Source of the DNA: Ailurus styani
Lineage: Eukaryota; Chordata; Mammalia; Carnivora; Ailuridae
DNA: 64,000 bases
Direction of reading: 5' to 3'
Assembly (NCBI GenBank): GCA_002007465.1
Contig: LNAC01000109.1
Coordinates: 2,303,781-2,367,780 of the forward strand
A program made the translations under genes and the position numbers. The notes beneath the pieces were generated by a model. It was not told where the DNA came from. It saw nothing but the letters and a program-made list of their open reading frames with translations, and did no database searches. Within the stretch, counting starts at the first letter, position 1; the number at the start of each line of letters is the position of its first letter. Of the stretch, positions 1 through 10,336 are shown piece by piece.

Positions 1-1290
1 GTACAAGGGAGAATGGCAGGTGTCACCACATGATGTTTTCCTTTGGGATTCCCACGGGATACCAGAAGATGTTATGTACCTTACCTTCAAGAATAGACTG
101 GGCCAGTGCTATGGCCAGGAGACACACACTCAGAGATGAAGCCACTTGTCTAAAATCAAGCAGTGGTGACTGAGCTTGTTCCAACTTACTGAGTTGGCAC
201 TGAGAAAGCACAGAGGTGGGACCAGGACAGTCAGAAAGCCTCACCGGGGTGGGGGTGGGAGTTGACACCAGAAGAGGTGATATTCGAGCTGGGTTTTGAG
301 GGATGAATAGGAGTTCTGAAGCTGAAGAGAAAAATAATGAACCCAGAGAGAAGTTCATCAGCCAAGGACTCTCCCAATCCAGCCAGAGCACACTGGGCAC
401 GGTAGAGATATGTGAGAAGCAGAGACAAAACTGCTCTCCATTGGAGAGGTGCCCGATGGAGCCGAACAGGACAGGCTTGTTGACACACTGTGGCTACAAT
501 TTTCCTTCCACATTTTTATAACCGAAATTTGGTTTTCCCCTTCAAGACTCATCTGGAAGACCACCACCTCCAGGAAGCCCTCTCTCCCTCTCCAGGCTGG
601 ATTGTGTGCCCCTCTCTTCTCAGCTCCTACAGTCCCTGCTGTCCTTCCACCCTGGTCCTGACCACTAGCAAGAACACCTCTGCTTTTCCCAATTTCCTGG
701 CTATGATCTCTCTGATTCTGCTCTGCCTCCTCAGGACCCACCATTTCCACTAAGCTTCCAGAGTTCTCCTAGACACTCCCCCCTACCTGGCCCTGCTTTG
801 GCCCCTTCCTACTTCAGAACTTCTTCACTCTGTGAGGCGCTGGTTAGATCTGACGGGAGATGCTTGCCTCAGCTTGTCCCCTCTTTCTTGCCACTCCCTC
901 CTTGCTCAGTGGACCCTCTGTTGAATGGCCCACAGCAACATATCCCGTAAACCTTCCCTACATGCAGACCCTTGCACCCACTCCTGCCCTCTCAGGACAT
1001 GACTCTGCTCCCCATCCCATGGAGAAGCATCCACCAACTTTCTGCCTCACCTCTTTGGGTTTTTTTCTGCATCTGCCCTGGAGTTCTTCCTCCCCCGACG
1101 CATCCAGGAAGAGAAGCCCCCCTTGTTCCAAAGCCCACCCAGGTACCTTTGCTATGGGTCTCACCTTCATCTGTCTCCCCCAAGATGCCTTGACCCAATC
1201 TAGCAGATTTGTCTCTCTTCCTCCCTCTGGCTCTTCCACCTTTAACCTCTGCCTTTAAAATGCCACCTTCCTTTTACCACCACCCCCAAT
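1..1290. other. Intergenic sequence with no recognised gene
   Basis: This stretch is moderately GC-rich and looks like unique mammalian intergenic DNA. The short open frames on both strands lack start context, codon bias, splice structure and any resemblance to a family I know. I see nothing I can name here. Confidence 0.5.
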
Positions 1291-1295
1291 ATTTT

Positions 1296-1690
1296 GAAAT
1301 AATTTGTAATGGACTGAATACTTGTGTCCCCCTGCCCCCCCTGCAATTCATATGTCAAAGCCCTAACCCCCAGTGTGATGATATTTGAAGGTGGGCCTTT
1401 GGGAGGTGATTGGGTTTAGATGAGGTCATGAGATTGGTGTCCTATGATGGGATTAGTGTCCTAGTAAGAATGGGAGGAGAGACTGGAGTTCTTTCTCTCT
1501 CGATTGTGTGAGGACACACCAAGAAGGTGGCTCTCTACAAGCCAGGAAGAGGGCTCTCACCAGAAACCCCATCTGCTAGGACTTTGATCTTGGACTTCCC
1601 AGCCTCCAGAATTAAGAGAAAGAAAAGTCTCTTGTTTAAGCCCCTTGGTCTGTGGAATTTTGTTTAGGCAGCCCAAGCAGATTAAGACAT
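1296..1690 (+). mobile_element. Solo LTR relic, probably ERVL-MaLR (MLT1/MST-like)
   Basis: The block reads like the classic LTR that begins near a 'TGGACTGAAT...TGTGTCCCC' segment, passes through 'GTGAGGACACA..AAGAAGG' and 'CCAGCCTCCAGAA', and ends in 'GCAGCCCAAGCAGA'. It is diverged and carries no internal viral genes. The family name is from memory and could be wrong at subfamily level. Confidence 0.65.
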
Positions 1691-1894
1691 CCCCTGTACC
1701 CTCACTGCCCATTTCCTCACCCTTCTCATTCCTGACTCCATCTGACTTCACTCCCCTCTCACCACTTTGAGGCACTGCTCAAAGCCAAGGTCATCAGCCA
1801 CTTCCTTACGGCCAGGGCTACTCTTCTTCATGTTCTCCACCATTGGCCACCATCTCTTTCTTGACCACACTGCAGTCAGAGCCCAGACATTTTA

Positions 1895-2030
1895 TCGCTG
1901 TCAGGCTGGTGAAAATTAAAAAGTCAGATAACATCAAATGTTGGTGAGGATGGGAAGCAACAGGAACGCTTATGCCCTGCGGGCGGGAGAGAGAATCGAT
2001 TCTTCCCTCCAGAGAGTGGTCTGACAAGCT
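1895..2030 (+). mobile_element. Old L1 fragment (3' part), upstream piece
   Basis: The words 'ATCAAATGTTGGTGAGGATG' and the adjoining 'CAACAGGAACGCTTATGC' match the sense strand of the 3' portion of mammalian L1 elements. The element appears to continue at 2,640-3,010 after an interrupting LTR-like repeat. Confidence 0.55.
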
Positions 2031-2189
2031 CGCGCTTCAAAGGCACCCTCTATCATATCCCCCAGTTCTTCCCCTCTGCCCACAGCCTAAACCCTAGAAA
2101 ACTGTGAATATGTTACTTTATGAAGCAAAAGGGACTCCTCTGTGTCAGGTAGTCCAATAGAAATATACCTGTTTTGTTCTTAAAAAAAA

Positions 2190-2640
2190 AAACAACAACA
2201 ACGAGGCAAAAGGGACTTTGCAGATGTGATTAAATTAATTAAGGGTCTCGAGATGAGTTGGGGGATCATCCAGGTGAGCTAATGTAATCACAAAGTTCCT
2301 TATTAAAGGGAGGCAGCAGCCTCCGAATCGGAAGAGTCGTGGCAGGGGAAGCAGAGGGCCAGAGTCAGAGAGAAACTGGAAGACACTGTGTTGCTGGTTT
2401 TGAAGATGAAGGAAGGAGCTTCAAGATAAAGAACAGAGGCAGCTTCTAGAAGCCAGAAAGGGAAAGGAAATGCATCCTCCCCTCCAGACTCTGGAGGGAG
2501 CGTGACCCTGCCGACACCTTGACTTCAGGCCGGTGTAACCAATTTTGAACTTCTGACGTCCAGCCCTGTAAGATAACAAATTTGCAGGGTTTTAAGGCAC
2601 GAATTTGATAATTTATTATAGCAGTGATAGGAAACTAATA
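2190..2640 (+). mobile_element. LTR-like interspersed repeat (ERV-derived, family not fixed)
   Basis: It runs from 'AAAAGGGACTTTGCAGATGTG' through 'GCTTCTAGAAGCCAGAAAGG' and 'CCTGCCGACACCTTGA' to 'GATAGGAAACTAATAC'. This is a common mammalian LTR-type repeat that sits inside the L1 remnant around it. The same family occurs in broken form at 62.0-62.7 kb. There is no coding potential. Confidence 0.6.
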
Positions 2641-3012
2641 CAAACTCATAGGAATTTTTGTCCCTTGGACTAGGAGACAAGAATGGGAACGCTCACAGTG
2701 GCTCTACTTGCCATGACAGAAAACTGGAAACAACCCAAATGTCCAAGCCCCAGAGAATGGCAAAGGAACCAAGGGACCTTCATACAGTCTGTTCTCTGTA
2801 CTAAACACCAACAGACATGAGCAAATTGTAGCTACACCTGTCAATTTGGGTGAATCTCACAAAGAACGCTGAGCAAGAAGAGGCAGCCTCCGTGTAGTGT
2901 TGTTTATACAAAGTTTAGAAACATGCAAAACTATATTTCCTATTTCTTGGAGATATGTACAAAGTAAAAGTGGGAACGAGAAATACCAAATTCAGGAGCA
3001 TGGCTGTCTGGC
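2641..3012 (+). mobile_element. Old L1 fragment (3' part), downstream piece
   Basis: The segment contains 'ACTGGAAACAACCCAAATG' and later L1 3' words in sense orientation. It is probably the continuation of the fragment at about 1.9-2.03 kb. Many indels and no open frame. Confidence 0.55.
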
Positions 3013-3026
3013 AGAAGGAGGATGGA

Positions 3027-3226
3027 GGGGAAGAGCCTGGGTGGCTCAGTCGGTTAAGCGTCTGCCTTCAGCTCAGGTCATGATCCCAGGGTCCTGGGAT
3101 AGAGCTCCACATTAAGCTCCCTGCTCACTGGGGAGTCTGCTTCTCCCTCTGCCCTTCCCCCTACTCATGCTCATTCTCTCTCTGTCTCTCTCTTAAATAA
3201 ATAAAAAAATCTTTAACAAAGAAAAA
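3027..3226 (+). mobile_element. Can-SINE with target site duplication
   Basis: A tRNA-Lys-like head with a GCCTGGGTGGCTCAG core and A/B-box region is followed by the CT-rich stretch and an AAATAAATAAA tail. The 14-bp duplication AGAAGGAGGATGGA flanks it exactly at 3,013-3,026 and 3,227-3,240, so the borders are firm. The head (GTCGGTTAAGCGTCTG) is the older caniform type. Confidence 0.92.
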
Positions 3227-3364
3227 AGAAGGAGGATGGAATTAGAGAGGAGACCAAGGGAAGTTCAATAGCATTGAGAGACAGTTTAATTTCTTAAGCT
3301 AGTGGGGGTACATGGTATTATTTTTATATTTTCATTAAAGTCTGAAAACTTTCGTATAAAAATA

Positions 3365-3562
3365 ATTTTTAGGGTCTGTGTTTAGACTTGGAGTCAGATA
3401 GACCTGGATCCCTTTCTGAGCTCTGCCACTTCTCGTGTGACCAAGAGTAAATGCCTTAATTCCTTCAGCCTCAATTATATTATCTGTAAAATGGGTAGTT
3501 GAAGGATGTGACATGATATGTGTCTTGTGTGATGCCCGACATCTAGTCAATGCTCCCAAAAC
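3365..3562 (+). repeat. MIR element
   Basis: A MIR core signature is present: 'GAGCTCTGCCACTTCTCGTG' followed by 'TATCTGTAAAATGGG'. Ancient, diverged SINE. Confidence 0.6.
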
Positions 3563-3934
3563 AACAGCTGGGATGTGTTTCCCTTTCTGGAAATGCTCCC
3601 TCGGTTTTAATTTATGGGATACTGTCAGGGACTTCCAGGGCTGACTATATGAAGGGAACCCTTCATCTTCATGGTCCCGCTCCCGGGTTTGGTGTTTAAA
3701 TTCAGTATTCTCCAAGAGCCCAAATGCTACCCTCTTTACGAAACAAGAACAAAACAAAACCAAACAAAAACAGCTCTATTGAGGTATAATTTACATGCCA
3801 TACAATTCAACAATTTAAATTGTACAATTCAGTGATTTGGGGTACATGAGGACAATTTTAGAATATTTCCATCACCCCAGAAAGAAACTCTGTACCCATT
3901 AGCAATCACTCCCCATTCCTGCCCCAATCGACAT

Positions 3935-3993
3935 CACAACCCAAGCCAAAATCAAGAGTCAGTCGTTCAGCCAACTGGGCCACCCAGGCACCC
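3935..3993 (-). mobile_element. Can-SINE fragment
   Basis: Only the 5' head of a minus-strand copy is visible, ending in 'GGGCCACCCAGGCACCCC'. The body and tail are missing. Confidence 0.6.
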
Positions 3994-4040
3994 CTGGCTT
4001 CTCTCATTGAACATAATGTTTTCAAGATTCATTCACATTG

Positions 4041-4252
4041 GGGGCGCCTGGGTGACTCAAACAGTCAGGCAAAGCCGAAGCATCTTCGGCTCAGGTCATG
4101 ATCCCAGGGTTCTGGGATCAGAGCCCCCATGTCTGGCTCCCCGCTCATCAGTGGGGGGTCTGATTCTCTCTCTCTAATCCTCCTTTGTGCTCTCTCTCAC
4201 GCTCACTCTCTCTCTCTCTCTCAAATGAATAAATGAAATCTTTTTTAAAAAA
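4041..4252 (+). mobile_element. Can-SINE with target site duplication
   Basis: A full head (GGGGCGCCTGGGTGACTCA), CT-rich segment and AAATGAATAAATGAAATC tail. ATTCATTCACATTG is repeated at 4,027-4,040 and 4,253-4,266 as the target duplication in the L1. Confidence 0.9.
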
Positions 4253-4338
4253 ATTCATTCACATTGTAGCATTTATTACTACACAAGTCCTTCTGAATGG
4301 GAGGATAAAATATACATAACATAAAATGTACCACTTTA

Positions 4339-4541
4339 GGGCACCTGGGTGGCTCAGTGGGTTAAAGCCTCTGCTTTCGGCCCAGGTCATGATCTCAGGG
4401 TCCCGGGATCGAGGCCCGCATCGGGCTCTCTGCTTGGCAGGGAGCCTGCTTCCCCCTCTCTCTCTGCCTGCCTCTCTGCCTCCTTGTGATCTCTCTCCCG
4501 CTGTGAAATAAATAAATAAAATCTTTAAAAAAAATAATAAA
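4339..4541 (+). mobile_element. Can-SINE, young mustelid-type copy
   Basis: The head reads GGTGGCTCAGTGGGTTAAAG, and the CT-rich segment and AAATAAATAAATAAAATCTTT tail are intact. AAAATGTACCACTTTA flanks it on both sides (ending at 4,338; repeated at about 4,546-4,561). Confidence 0.93.
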
Positions 4542-5302
4542 TAATAAAATGTACCACTTTAATCGTTTCTAAGTATACACCTTGTGACACTAAGCACATT
4601 CACGTTGCTCAGTGACCATCACGACCATCCATCCCCAGAACTTGTTGATCTTCCCAAACTGAAACTCTGTATCCATTAAATACTAATTCCCCATTTCCCC
4701 TTCCTCCTGGCCCTTGATACTGGCCAGTCTCCTCTCTGTCTCGGTGATTCTGACTCCTCTAGGGAGCTCCTATCAGTGAAATCATACAATATTTGTCCTT
4801 TTGTGACTAGTTTATTTCACAGAGCATAAGATCTTCAAGATTCATCCATATTGTAGTGGGCGACGGGATTTTCATCCTTCTTAAGGCTAAATAATACTCC
4901 ATTGTCTGTGTATACCATGATTTTGTTATCCGTCTATCATTGATGAACACTGGGACTGTTTGCACTTTTGGCTATTATGAATAATTCTCCTATGAACATT
5001 CACACACAAGTTTTTAGGTGACATGTGTTTTTTTTCTCTTGGCTATATACCAGTGAGTGGATATATGATAACTTCATGTTGAACATTTTGAGGAAAGGCC
5101 AGACCATTTTCCAAAGCAGCCTCACCATCCTTCACTTGTGCTAACAATGGATGAAGATTCCAATTCCTTCACCAACACTGTATTGTCTTTCTTATTATAA
5201 CTATCCTAGTGGATATGAATTAGGATCCTGTGATTTTGATTTGCATTTCTCTGATGACTAATGATGTTGAACATCTTTTCATGCACTGTTGATCTTTCTT
5301 TT

Positions 5303-5411
5303 AAAGTTTATTTATTTATTTAAGTAATCTCTGCACCCATCATGGGTCTCGAACTCACGACTCTGAGCTCAAGAGTCACACTTTCCACCGACTAAGCCAG
5401 CCAGGCACCCC
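5303..5411 (-). mobile_element. Older Can-SINE fragment
   Basis: Minus-strand copy running from a TTTATTTATTTAAG tail to 'AAGCCAGCCAGGCACCCC'. The CT-rich middle is absent and the body is diverged (CATGGGTCTCGAACTCACGA), as expected for an older subfamily. Confidence 0.7.
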
Positions 5412-5468
5412 ACTCTTGGTCATTTTTATATCTTCTTTGGAGAAATGTCTATTCAAATCCTTTGCCCA

Positions 5469-5660
5469 GGGCGCCTGGGTGGCTCAGTGGGTTAAGCCTC
5501 TGCCTTGGGCTCAGGTCATGGTCTTGGAGTCTTGAGATCTAGCCCCAAGTTGGGCTCCCTGCTCGGCAGGGAGCCTGCTTCCTCCTCTCTCTCTGCCTGC
5601 CTCTCTGCCTGCTTGTGATCTCTCTCTCTCTCTGTCAAGTAAATAAATAAAATCTTAAAA
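5469..5660 (+). mobile_element. Can-SINE, young copy
   Basis: Complete head, body and tail. The target duplication AAATCCTTTGCCCA / AAATCCCTTGCCCA flanks it and restores the L1 reading when removed. Confidence 0.92.
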
Positions 5661-5940
5661 AAAATCCCTTGCCCACTTTTTAATTGGGTATTTGCCTTTT
5701 TATTGTTGAGTTGCAAGAGTTCTTTATCTATTCTGGAAACTAGTCCTTTATCAGATATACAGTTTCTACTTTTCTCCCATTCTGTGGGTTGTCTTTTCCC
5801 ACTTTTGAGGATGTCCTTTGGAGCACAAAAGTTGTTATTTTGATGACATCCAATGTAGCTATTTTTTTCTTTTGTTGCATGTGCTTTGGCATCATATTTA
5901 AGAAACCATTTCCTAATTCAAGATCATGAAGATTTACCCT

Positions 5941-6157
5941 TTTTTTAAAAAAGATTTTATTATTTTTTAAAGATTTTATTTATTTATTTGACACAGAGAG
6001 AGAGATCACAAGTAGGTGGAGAGGCAGGCAGAGAGAGAGGAGGAAGCAGGCTCCCTGCCGAGCAGGGAGCCCAACTTGGGGCTAGATCTCAAGACCCCAA
6101 GACCATGACCTGAGCCGAAGGCAGAGGCTTTAACCCACTGAGCCAGCCAGGCACCCC
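5941..6157 (-). mobile_element. Can-SINE with duplicated tail segment
   Basis: Minus-strand copy with the head at the right (GCCAGCCAGGCACCCC) and the tail at the left. The tail-side AAAGATTTTATT block occurs twice (5,949 and 5,970), which suggests tail slippage. Confidence 0.88.
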
Positions 6158-6387
6158 TATTTGTGGATTTATTAATGTGTAACGAATGCCAGTGAATCTA
6201 CCACCCAATCCCAGAACTAGGACCTCACCAATACCTTACATCTGGGTGCTACTACCTTGCCTGCCCACACCCAGAGGAACCTAACTCCTGAATTTGGGAT
6301 TTCTCACTCCCTTGTTTTTTTAAAAAAATATCTTTATTGAGGTGTAACTTCCGCACCATAAGCAGCACATATTTAAAGTGTACAATT

Positions 6388-6580
6388 CGGGGTGCATGGG
6401 TGGCACAATTGATTAAGCATCCAACTCTTGGTTTCAGCTCAGGTCATGATCTCAGGGTCATGAGATTGAACCCAGAGTCAGGCTCATGCTCAGTATGGAG
6501 TCTGCTTTGGATTCTCTCTTCCTCTCCCTCTTCCCTCCTGCTCGTGCTCTCTCTCTCTCAAATAAATGAATTTAGAAAAA
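6388..6580 (+). mobile_element. Older Can-SINE
   Basis: Diverged head (GGTGCATGGGTGGCACAATT) with AACTCTTGGTTTCAGCTCAG in the body. TTTAAAGTGTACAA occurs on both sides as the target duplication. Confidence 0.88.
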
Positions 6581-6702
6581 TTTAAAGTGTACAACTTTAA
6601 ATGGAGGTTTAGTGGATGTTTAAAAGGATGAGTTTGGGCTTGCGAAACCATCCTTAAAATCGAGGCAATGAACATATCCAACATCCTCAAAAGTTCATTT
6701 CC

Positions 6703-6902
6703 GGGTGCCTGGGTGACTCAGTGTGTTAAAGCCTCTGCTTTCGGCTCAGGTCATGATCTCAGGGTCCTGGGATCGAGGCCGCATTGGGCTCCGTGCTGAG
6801 CAGGGAGCCTGCTTCCTCCTCTCTCTCTGCCTGCCTCTCTGCCGACTTGTGATCTGATCTCTCTCTCTCTGTCAAATAAATAAATAAATCTTTAAAAAAA
6901 AA
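6703..6902 (+). mobile_element. Can-SINE, young copy
   Basis: Intact copy with an AAATAAATAAATAAATC tail. AAAAGTTCATTTCC flanks it at 6,689-6,702 and 6,903-6,916. Confidence 0.92.
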
Positions 6903-7570
6903 AAAAGTTCATTTCCCTCTTCCCTCAGCCCCATCCCCAGATAATGCCTGATCTACTCTCTGACACTACAGATTAGTCTGTATTTTCCAGAATCTTGCAT
7001 CAATGGAATCATACGGTGTACACTATTTTGTGGGTGTGTGGCTTCTTCCACTCATAATAGTTATTTTTATATTCTTCGATTCTGTTGCCTTTACCAACAG
7101 TTTGTTTCTTTTTATTGTACTTCGGCGTTTCACTGTGTGGACATACCACAATTTGTTTATCCCTTCTTCTGTTGATGGGCATTTGGGTTGTTTCCAGTTT
7201 GAGGGTTTTCCAAGTAAAGCTCTGAACATTTGTGTACAAGTCTGTGCACGGACATAGTCCTTTATTTCTCTTGGCTGAATACCAAGGAGTAAAATGATGG
7301 GGTCAGATGGTAGGTGCATGTGTTTAACGTTTTAAGAAAACTCCAGTTTTCCAAACTGTTTTAACCTCCATCCCCAAGAGCCGGGTGTGAGTTCCAGTCA
7401 CTCCACATTCTTACCAAAGCTTTATATGGTCCGTCTTTTTCATTTTATCCATTCTAACAAGCATGTGGTTCCTTTGTCTTGCCAAAATAGTATAGACCTG
7501 TGCATCTAAACAAGATGCTATTTGCAGGTGTTTTGAAAGTGAAGGCTCTGACTTCAGCCATCTCGTCTTT

Positions 7571-7781
7571 TTTTTTTTAGTTATTTTTTTAAAGATTTTA
7601 TTTATTTATTTGACACAGAGAAGGAGAGAGATCACAAGTAGGCAAAGAGGCAGGCAGAGAGAGGAGGAAGCAGGCTCCCCGCTGAGCAGAGAGCCTGATG
7701 CGGGGCTCGATCCCAGGACCCTGAGATCATGACCTGAGCAGAAGGCAGAGGCTTTAACTTACTGAGCCACCCAGGCACCCC
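7571..7781 (-). mobile_element. Can-SINE, young copy
   Basis: Minus-strand copy with the head at the right (GCCACCCAGGCACCCC). CAGCCATCTCGTCTTT / CAGCCATCTCATCTTT is the flanking duplication. Confidence 0.92.
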
Positions 7782-7797
7782 CAGCCATCTCATCTTT

Positions 7798-8904
7798 CTG
7801 CGGAGAGGGATGGCCTCCTGTATCAGGATCGCGTTCCCACCTGCACGGGGTGAGGCGCGCAGGAGGAAGCAGGGCAAGCTGAAGAAATGAGCAGCTGCCT
7901 CCAAGCCCCCACCTGTCCCGGAGGCACAGGCACTACCTGTCATCCTGAAGGCGACAGTCAGCTGGTTGTCACCCCTTAGTGTATCTTCCAACTCTGCCCA
8001 GTCTGTCAGTCTCTAGGGCACCCCCTTGTTTGGTTTGGGGGCTGTTAGCATCCTGCCAGGCAGTTAGGCTCAAACCAGGAGAGACTTTCTCAGGCCCGAA
8101 TCTTCCATCTATCCCCATATCTTCTTCACGCAATTCTGATGACATTTACATGCATGCTATTTCACTTCTGGTCCCGCTCTGGGGCTGAATCCAGAGCTAA
8201 GGAGACCCAAGCCCTTTGGAGAAGCACCCGCAGAAATCACGGTGACAAACTGTCCCTTCTGCTCCACAACTCCTCGGTTCACCTCCCCCCAAGTCAGTCA
8301 CATGTTCGATAGGGCCCAGCTCAGGCAGCCCTGCCCCTGGTGGGCTGAGGCACACACCCCCATGCAGCCCCTGCTTCCCTCTTGGGGCAACCTCCGCAAA
8401 GCCTCTGGTTCTGCCTTTGCTCAACATTCTTCCATGGCTCCCTGTCCTCTCTCCACTGGTCTTCATTTCTTTGTCTGCATCTGTGTTCCTCCATGATTCT
8501 CTCCCTCTTTCTTTTTCCCGTTCTCGTACACAACCCAGACACCCTTTCCCACTCAAGCCAGATGCCTGACTATCCCCCAACCTTATGCTGCATTTCCACC
8601 CCTCCCCTGCTTTTGCCCAAGAGGTCACTCCACCTCAGATGCCCTTCCTCCCCATGCCTTGTCCTAAAGCTGTTGAAGAACTGATCCATCCTCCTTGGCC
8701 TAGCACATACCTCTGCCTCCAAAGGCAGAATCAATCCTTCCTTCCCGGCACTCTCTGATGCCAGCCGGACCTGTACCAGAGTCATTAAAGACTCTTCCAT
8801 TCCCCCCTGTTAAACTAGAGGTCCTCTGAGGGACAGCATTTAGGTCATCTTTCCAGTCCCTGCCCCCCCCCCGCCCCAGCAAAGGATCTATCACACAGCA
8901 GGTG
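7798..8904. other. Intergenic sequence with no recognised gene
   Basis: Mostly unique, pyrimidine-leaning sequence. The ORFs here (for example the minus-strand frame at 8,197-8,628) are low-complexity and lack family similarity. A C-run lies near 8,866-8,876. I see nothing functional that I can name. Confidence 0.5.
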
Positions 8905-9130
8905 CAAAGCCAGGATGCTGGGGCTCAAACTCCAGCTCTGCCACCTACCACCTGTATGAACCTCCCTGTGCCTCTCTTTCCTCATCTGTAAAATGGGAAG
9001 AAAACACCCACCCCATCTGGTCCCTGAGGGGATTCAATGACTTAACCCACCCAAAGGGCTTAAGAAGTGTAGGCAGGACCCTGGCAAGTAGTCAATGCTT
9101 GGCAAACATTAGCTAGAAGTGGCAATGATT
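8905..9130 (+). repeat. MIR element
   Basis: Good MIR signature: 'CTCCAGCTCTGCCACCTACC', then 'TTTCCTCATCTGTAAAATGG' and the 3' 'AGTAGTCAATGCTTGGCAAA' part. Confidence 0.75.
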
Positions 9131-9479
9131 TATCTAGTTGAAATGAGACCCCGCCCTCGCTTTACAGAATCTCCATATGAAAGGGGAGATCCGTTCTGTT
9201 GATCATCAGGAGACTTTCTTAAATGAGGGGACTCCCACACCTCCCCAGCTTCCATCAAGGGAGGGGAGCCAGTCACCAGAATCCATCAAAGTCCTCTCCT
9301 TTCTTTCTTAGCGTCAGAAGAACCATGGACATCTTCCTCCTCCAGGAAGCCTTCCAGTATTGGATTCCTTTGGGGAACTTCTTTCTTCTGCCTTTCTTGG
9401 ATGTGAAGGTGCAAGACCACTGCCATCCCCTTCACCCCGCTTCCCATCTTAGACTTGAGGAAACAGGCACAGAGAAGAG

Positions 9480-9800
9480 GCTTAGGAGTGGAGGAAAGAG
9501 GTCAGGAGGGAATGGTAACTCTGGAAGGGCAGAGGGTTGTGGAGGGGGAGGGCTCGTAAGGGTGGAGAAGGGTTTGTGTGTGCGCGGGAGAGGGTGGGGG
9601 ACGGCTCAAGGAGGGGAAGAGAGCCCAGGGAAGGTAGGGGCTGCTCCTGAGGGTCCTGGGAAATCAAGGAGAGGGAGGGAGCGTAGAGGCAGAGCGGGCT
9701 CAGGATGGGGCCTGGGATGGAGCTGGCACCCTGAATGGCGTTCAGGGAGAAGGATGGGAGCTCAAATGGAGGGAGGGAGCTCGGGAACCAGAGGGGTGGG
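9480..9800 (+). repeat. Purine-rich, G-run-rich tract
   Basis: The + strand is almost all A and G with many GGG and GGGG runs. This permits G-quadruplex formation upstream of the putative exon 1b promoter. The 210-residue open frame across it (9,223-9,855) is a product of this composition, not a gene. Confidence 0.55.
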
Positions 9801-9974
9801 GCTCAGGGAGCTAGCTGCAATGTCCCAGCCTCTGCCTCTGCCTCTGCCCACCTAGGCCAGGGCCCCATACCTGTGCCTCCTCCCTTCTCAAACCCAGCCC
9901 CCGGTTTGGGAGCCGGGCACCAAGCCCCCGGGGAGAGGGGGGTTAAAGGTGAGCGGGCACGAGCAGGTCCCAGA

Positions 9975-10160
9975 CGGGGATTGGCAGGCTCCTGGGCCGG
10001 CGGCCCGGGCCATGGCTGTCCCACAGGCCGCCAGACGGGTGAGCGGCTGCCACCCACGTGCTAAGGAGAGAAGGAGGCACCGGATCAAGGGGCAAAGGAC
10101 ATCTCGAGCGGGCGGGGGCCGGGCAGTGCCCGCGTCCACACCCGCTGCTAAAAGCCGGGC
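9975..10160 (+). promoter_or_regulatory. MLXIPL: Candidate MLXIPL exon 1b (ChREBP-beta) promoter
   Basis: Five elements line up inside 180 bp. They are a reverse CCAAT box (ATTGG, 9,980-9,984), a ChoRE-like pair CATGGC-N5-CACAGG (10,011-10,027), a perfect E-box CACGTG (10,055-10,060), an HNF4-type DR1 GGGGCAAAGGACA (10,089-10,101) and a TATA-like CTAAAAG (about 10,148-10,154). ChREBP-beta is known to be made from an intergenic exon 1b well upstream of exon 1a, under a glucose-responsive ChoRE/E-box module. The location, 13 kb upstream in the same orientation, fits. The ChoRE-like pair is imperfect (one mismatch per half). The assignment is inference and needs transcript evidence. Confidence 0.55.
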
Positions 10161-10174
10161 CCAGGGCGCAGGGC

Positions 10175-10336
10175 ACAGAGCCCTCTGCCGCCAGCGCAGA
10201 GAAGACGCGGCCGCTGTCGGCGGCGGCCCCGGGAGCATCCCGCGTGCGCCCCGCGACCCCGGCCCCCGGACGCCGCCGAGGGGACCCTGTGGCGCTGCCT
10301 GGGACCCACCCCGCCTGCAGATCGCGCGGAATCCAG
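10175..10336 (+). other. MLXIPL: Candidate non-coding exon 1b of MLXIPL
   Basis: A GC-rich segment starts about 25 bp after the TATA-like box and ends at a textbook donor, CCAG|GTGAGG, at 10,336/10,337. Spliced to exon 2 (27,308) it would make the ChREBP-beta mRNA. Translation would then begin at Met178 of the full protein in exon 4, giving a form without the N-terminal glucose-inhibitory region. The 5' end is an estimate. The overlapping 202-residue open frame (9,949-10,557) runs through the donor and is not supported as a protein. Confidence 0.5.

Larger units (their letters stand above)
3765..6330 (-). mobile_element. Old L1 3' end, interrupted by several SINEs
   Basis: Read on the + strand this is the antisense of a well-known L1M-type 3' region. 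It starts at 'CTATTGAGGTATAATTTACATG', continues through 'CATCACCCCAGAAAGAAAC' and 'GATTTGCATTTCTCTGATGA', and ends at 'TTTAAGAAACCATTTCC'. Can-SINE insertions at 3.94, 4.04, 4.34, 5.30, 5.47 and 5.94 kb break it up. Without them the L1 backbone reads almost continuously, so the SINEs came later. Confidence 0.75.
6331..7560 (-). mobile_element. Second old L1 3' end, interrupted by two SINEs
   Basis: The same L1 3' segment as at 3.77 kb restarts here ('TATCTTTATTGAGGTGTAAC') and runs on through 'TCATACGGTGTACACTATT' and 'GATGGGCATTTGGGTTGTTT'. It is a separate copy, not a continuation. Can-SINEs sit at 6.39 and 6.70 kb. Confidence 0.7.

Noticed and set aside
1..9100. Search for VPS37D exons upstream of MLXIPL
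   Set aside because: In human it lies tens of kilobases away on this side. No ESCRT-I-like sequence was recognised in any frame here.
9223..9855. 210-residue + strand open frame rich in Gly, Arg and Glu
   Set aside because: The frame is open because the strand is almost pure purine. It has no domain, no codon bias and no conserved start context.
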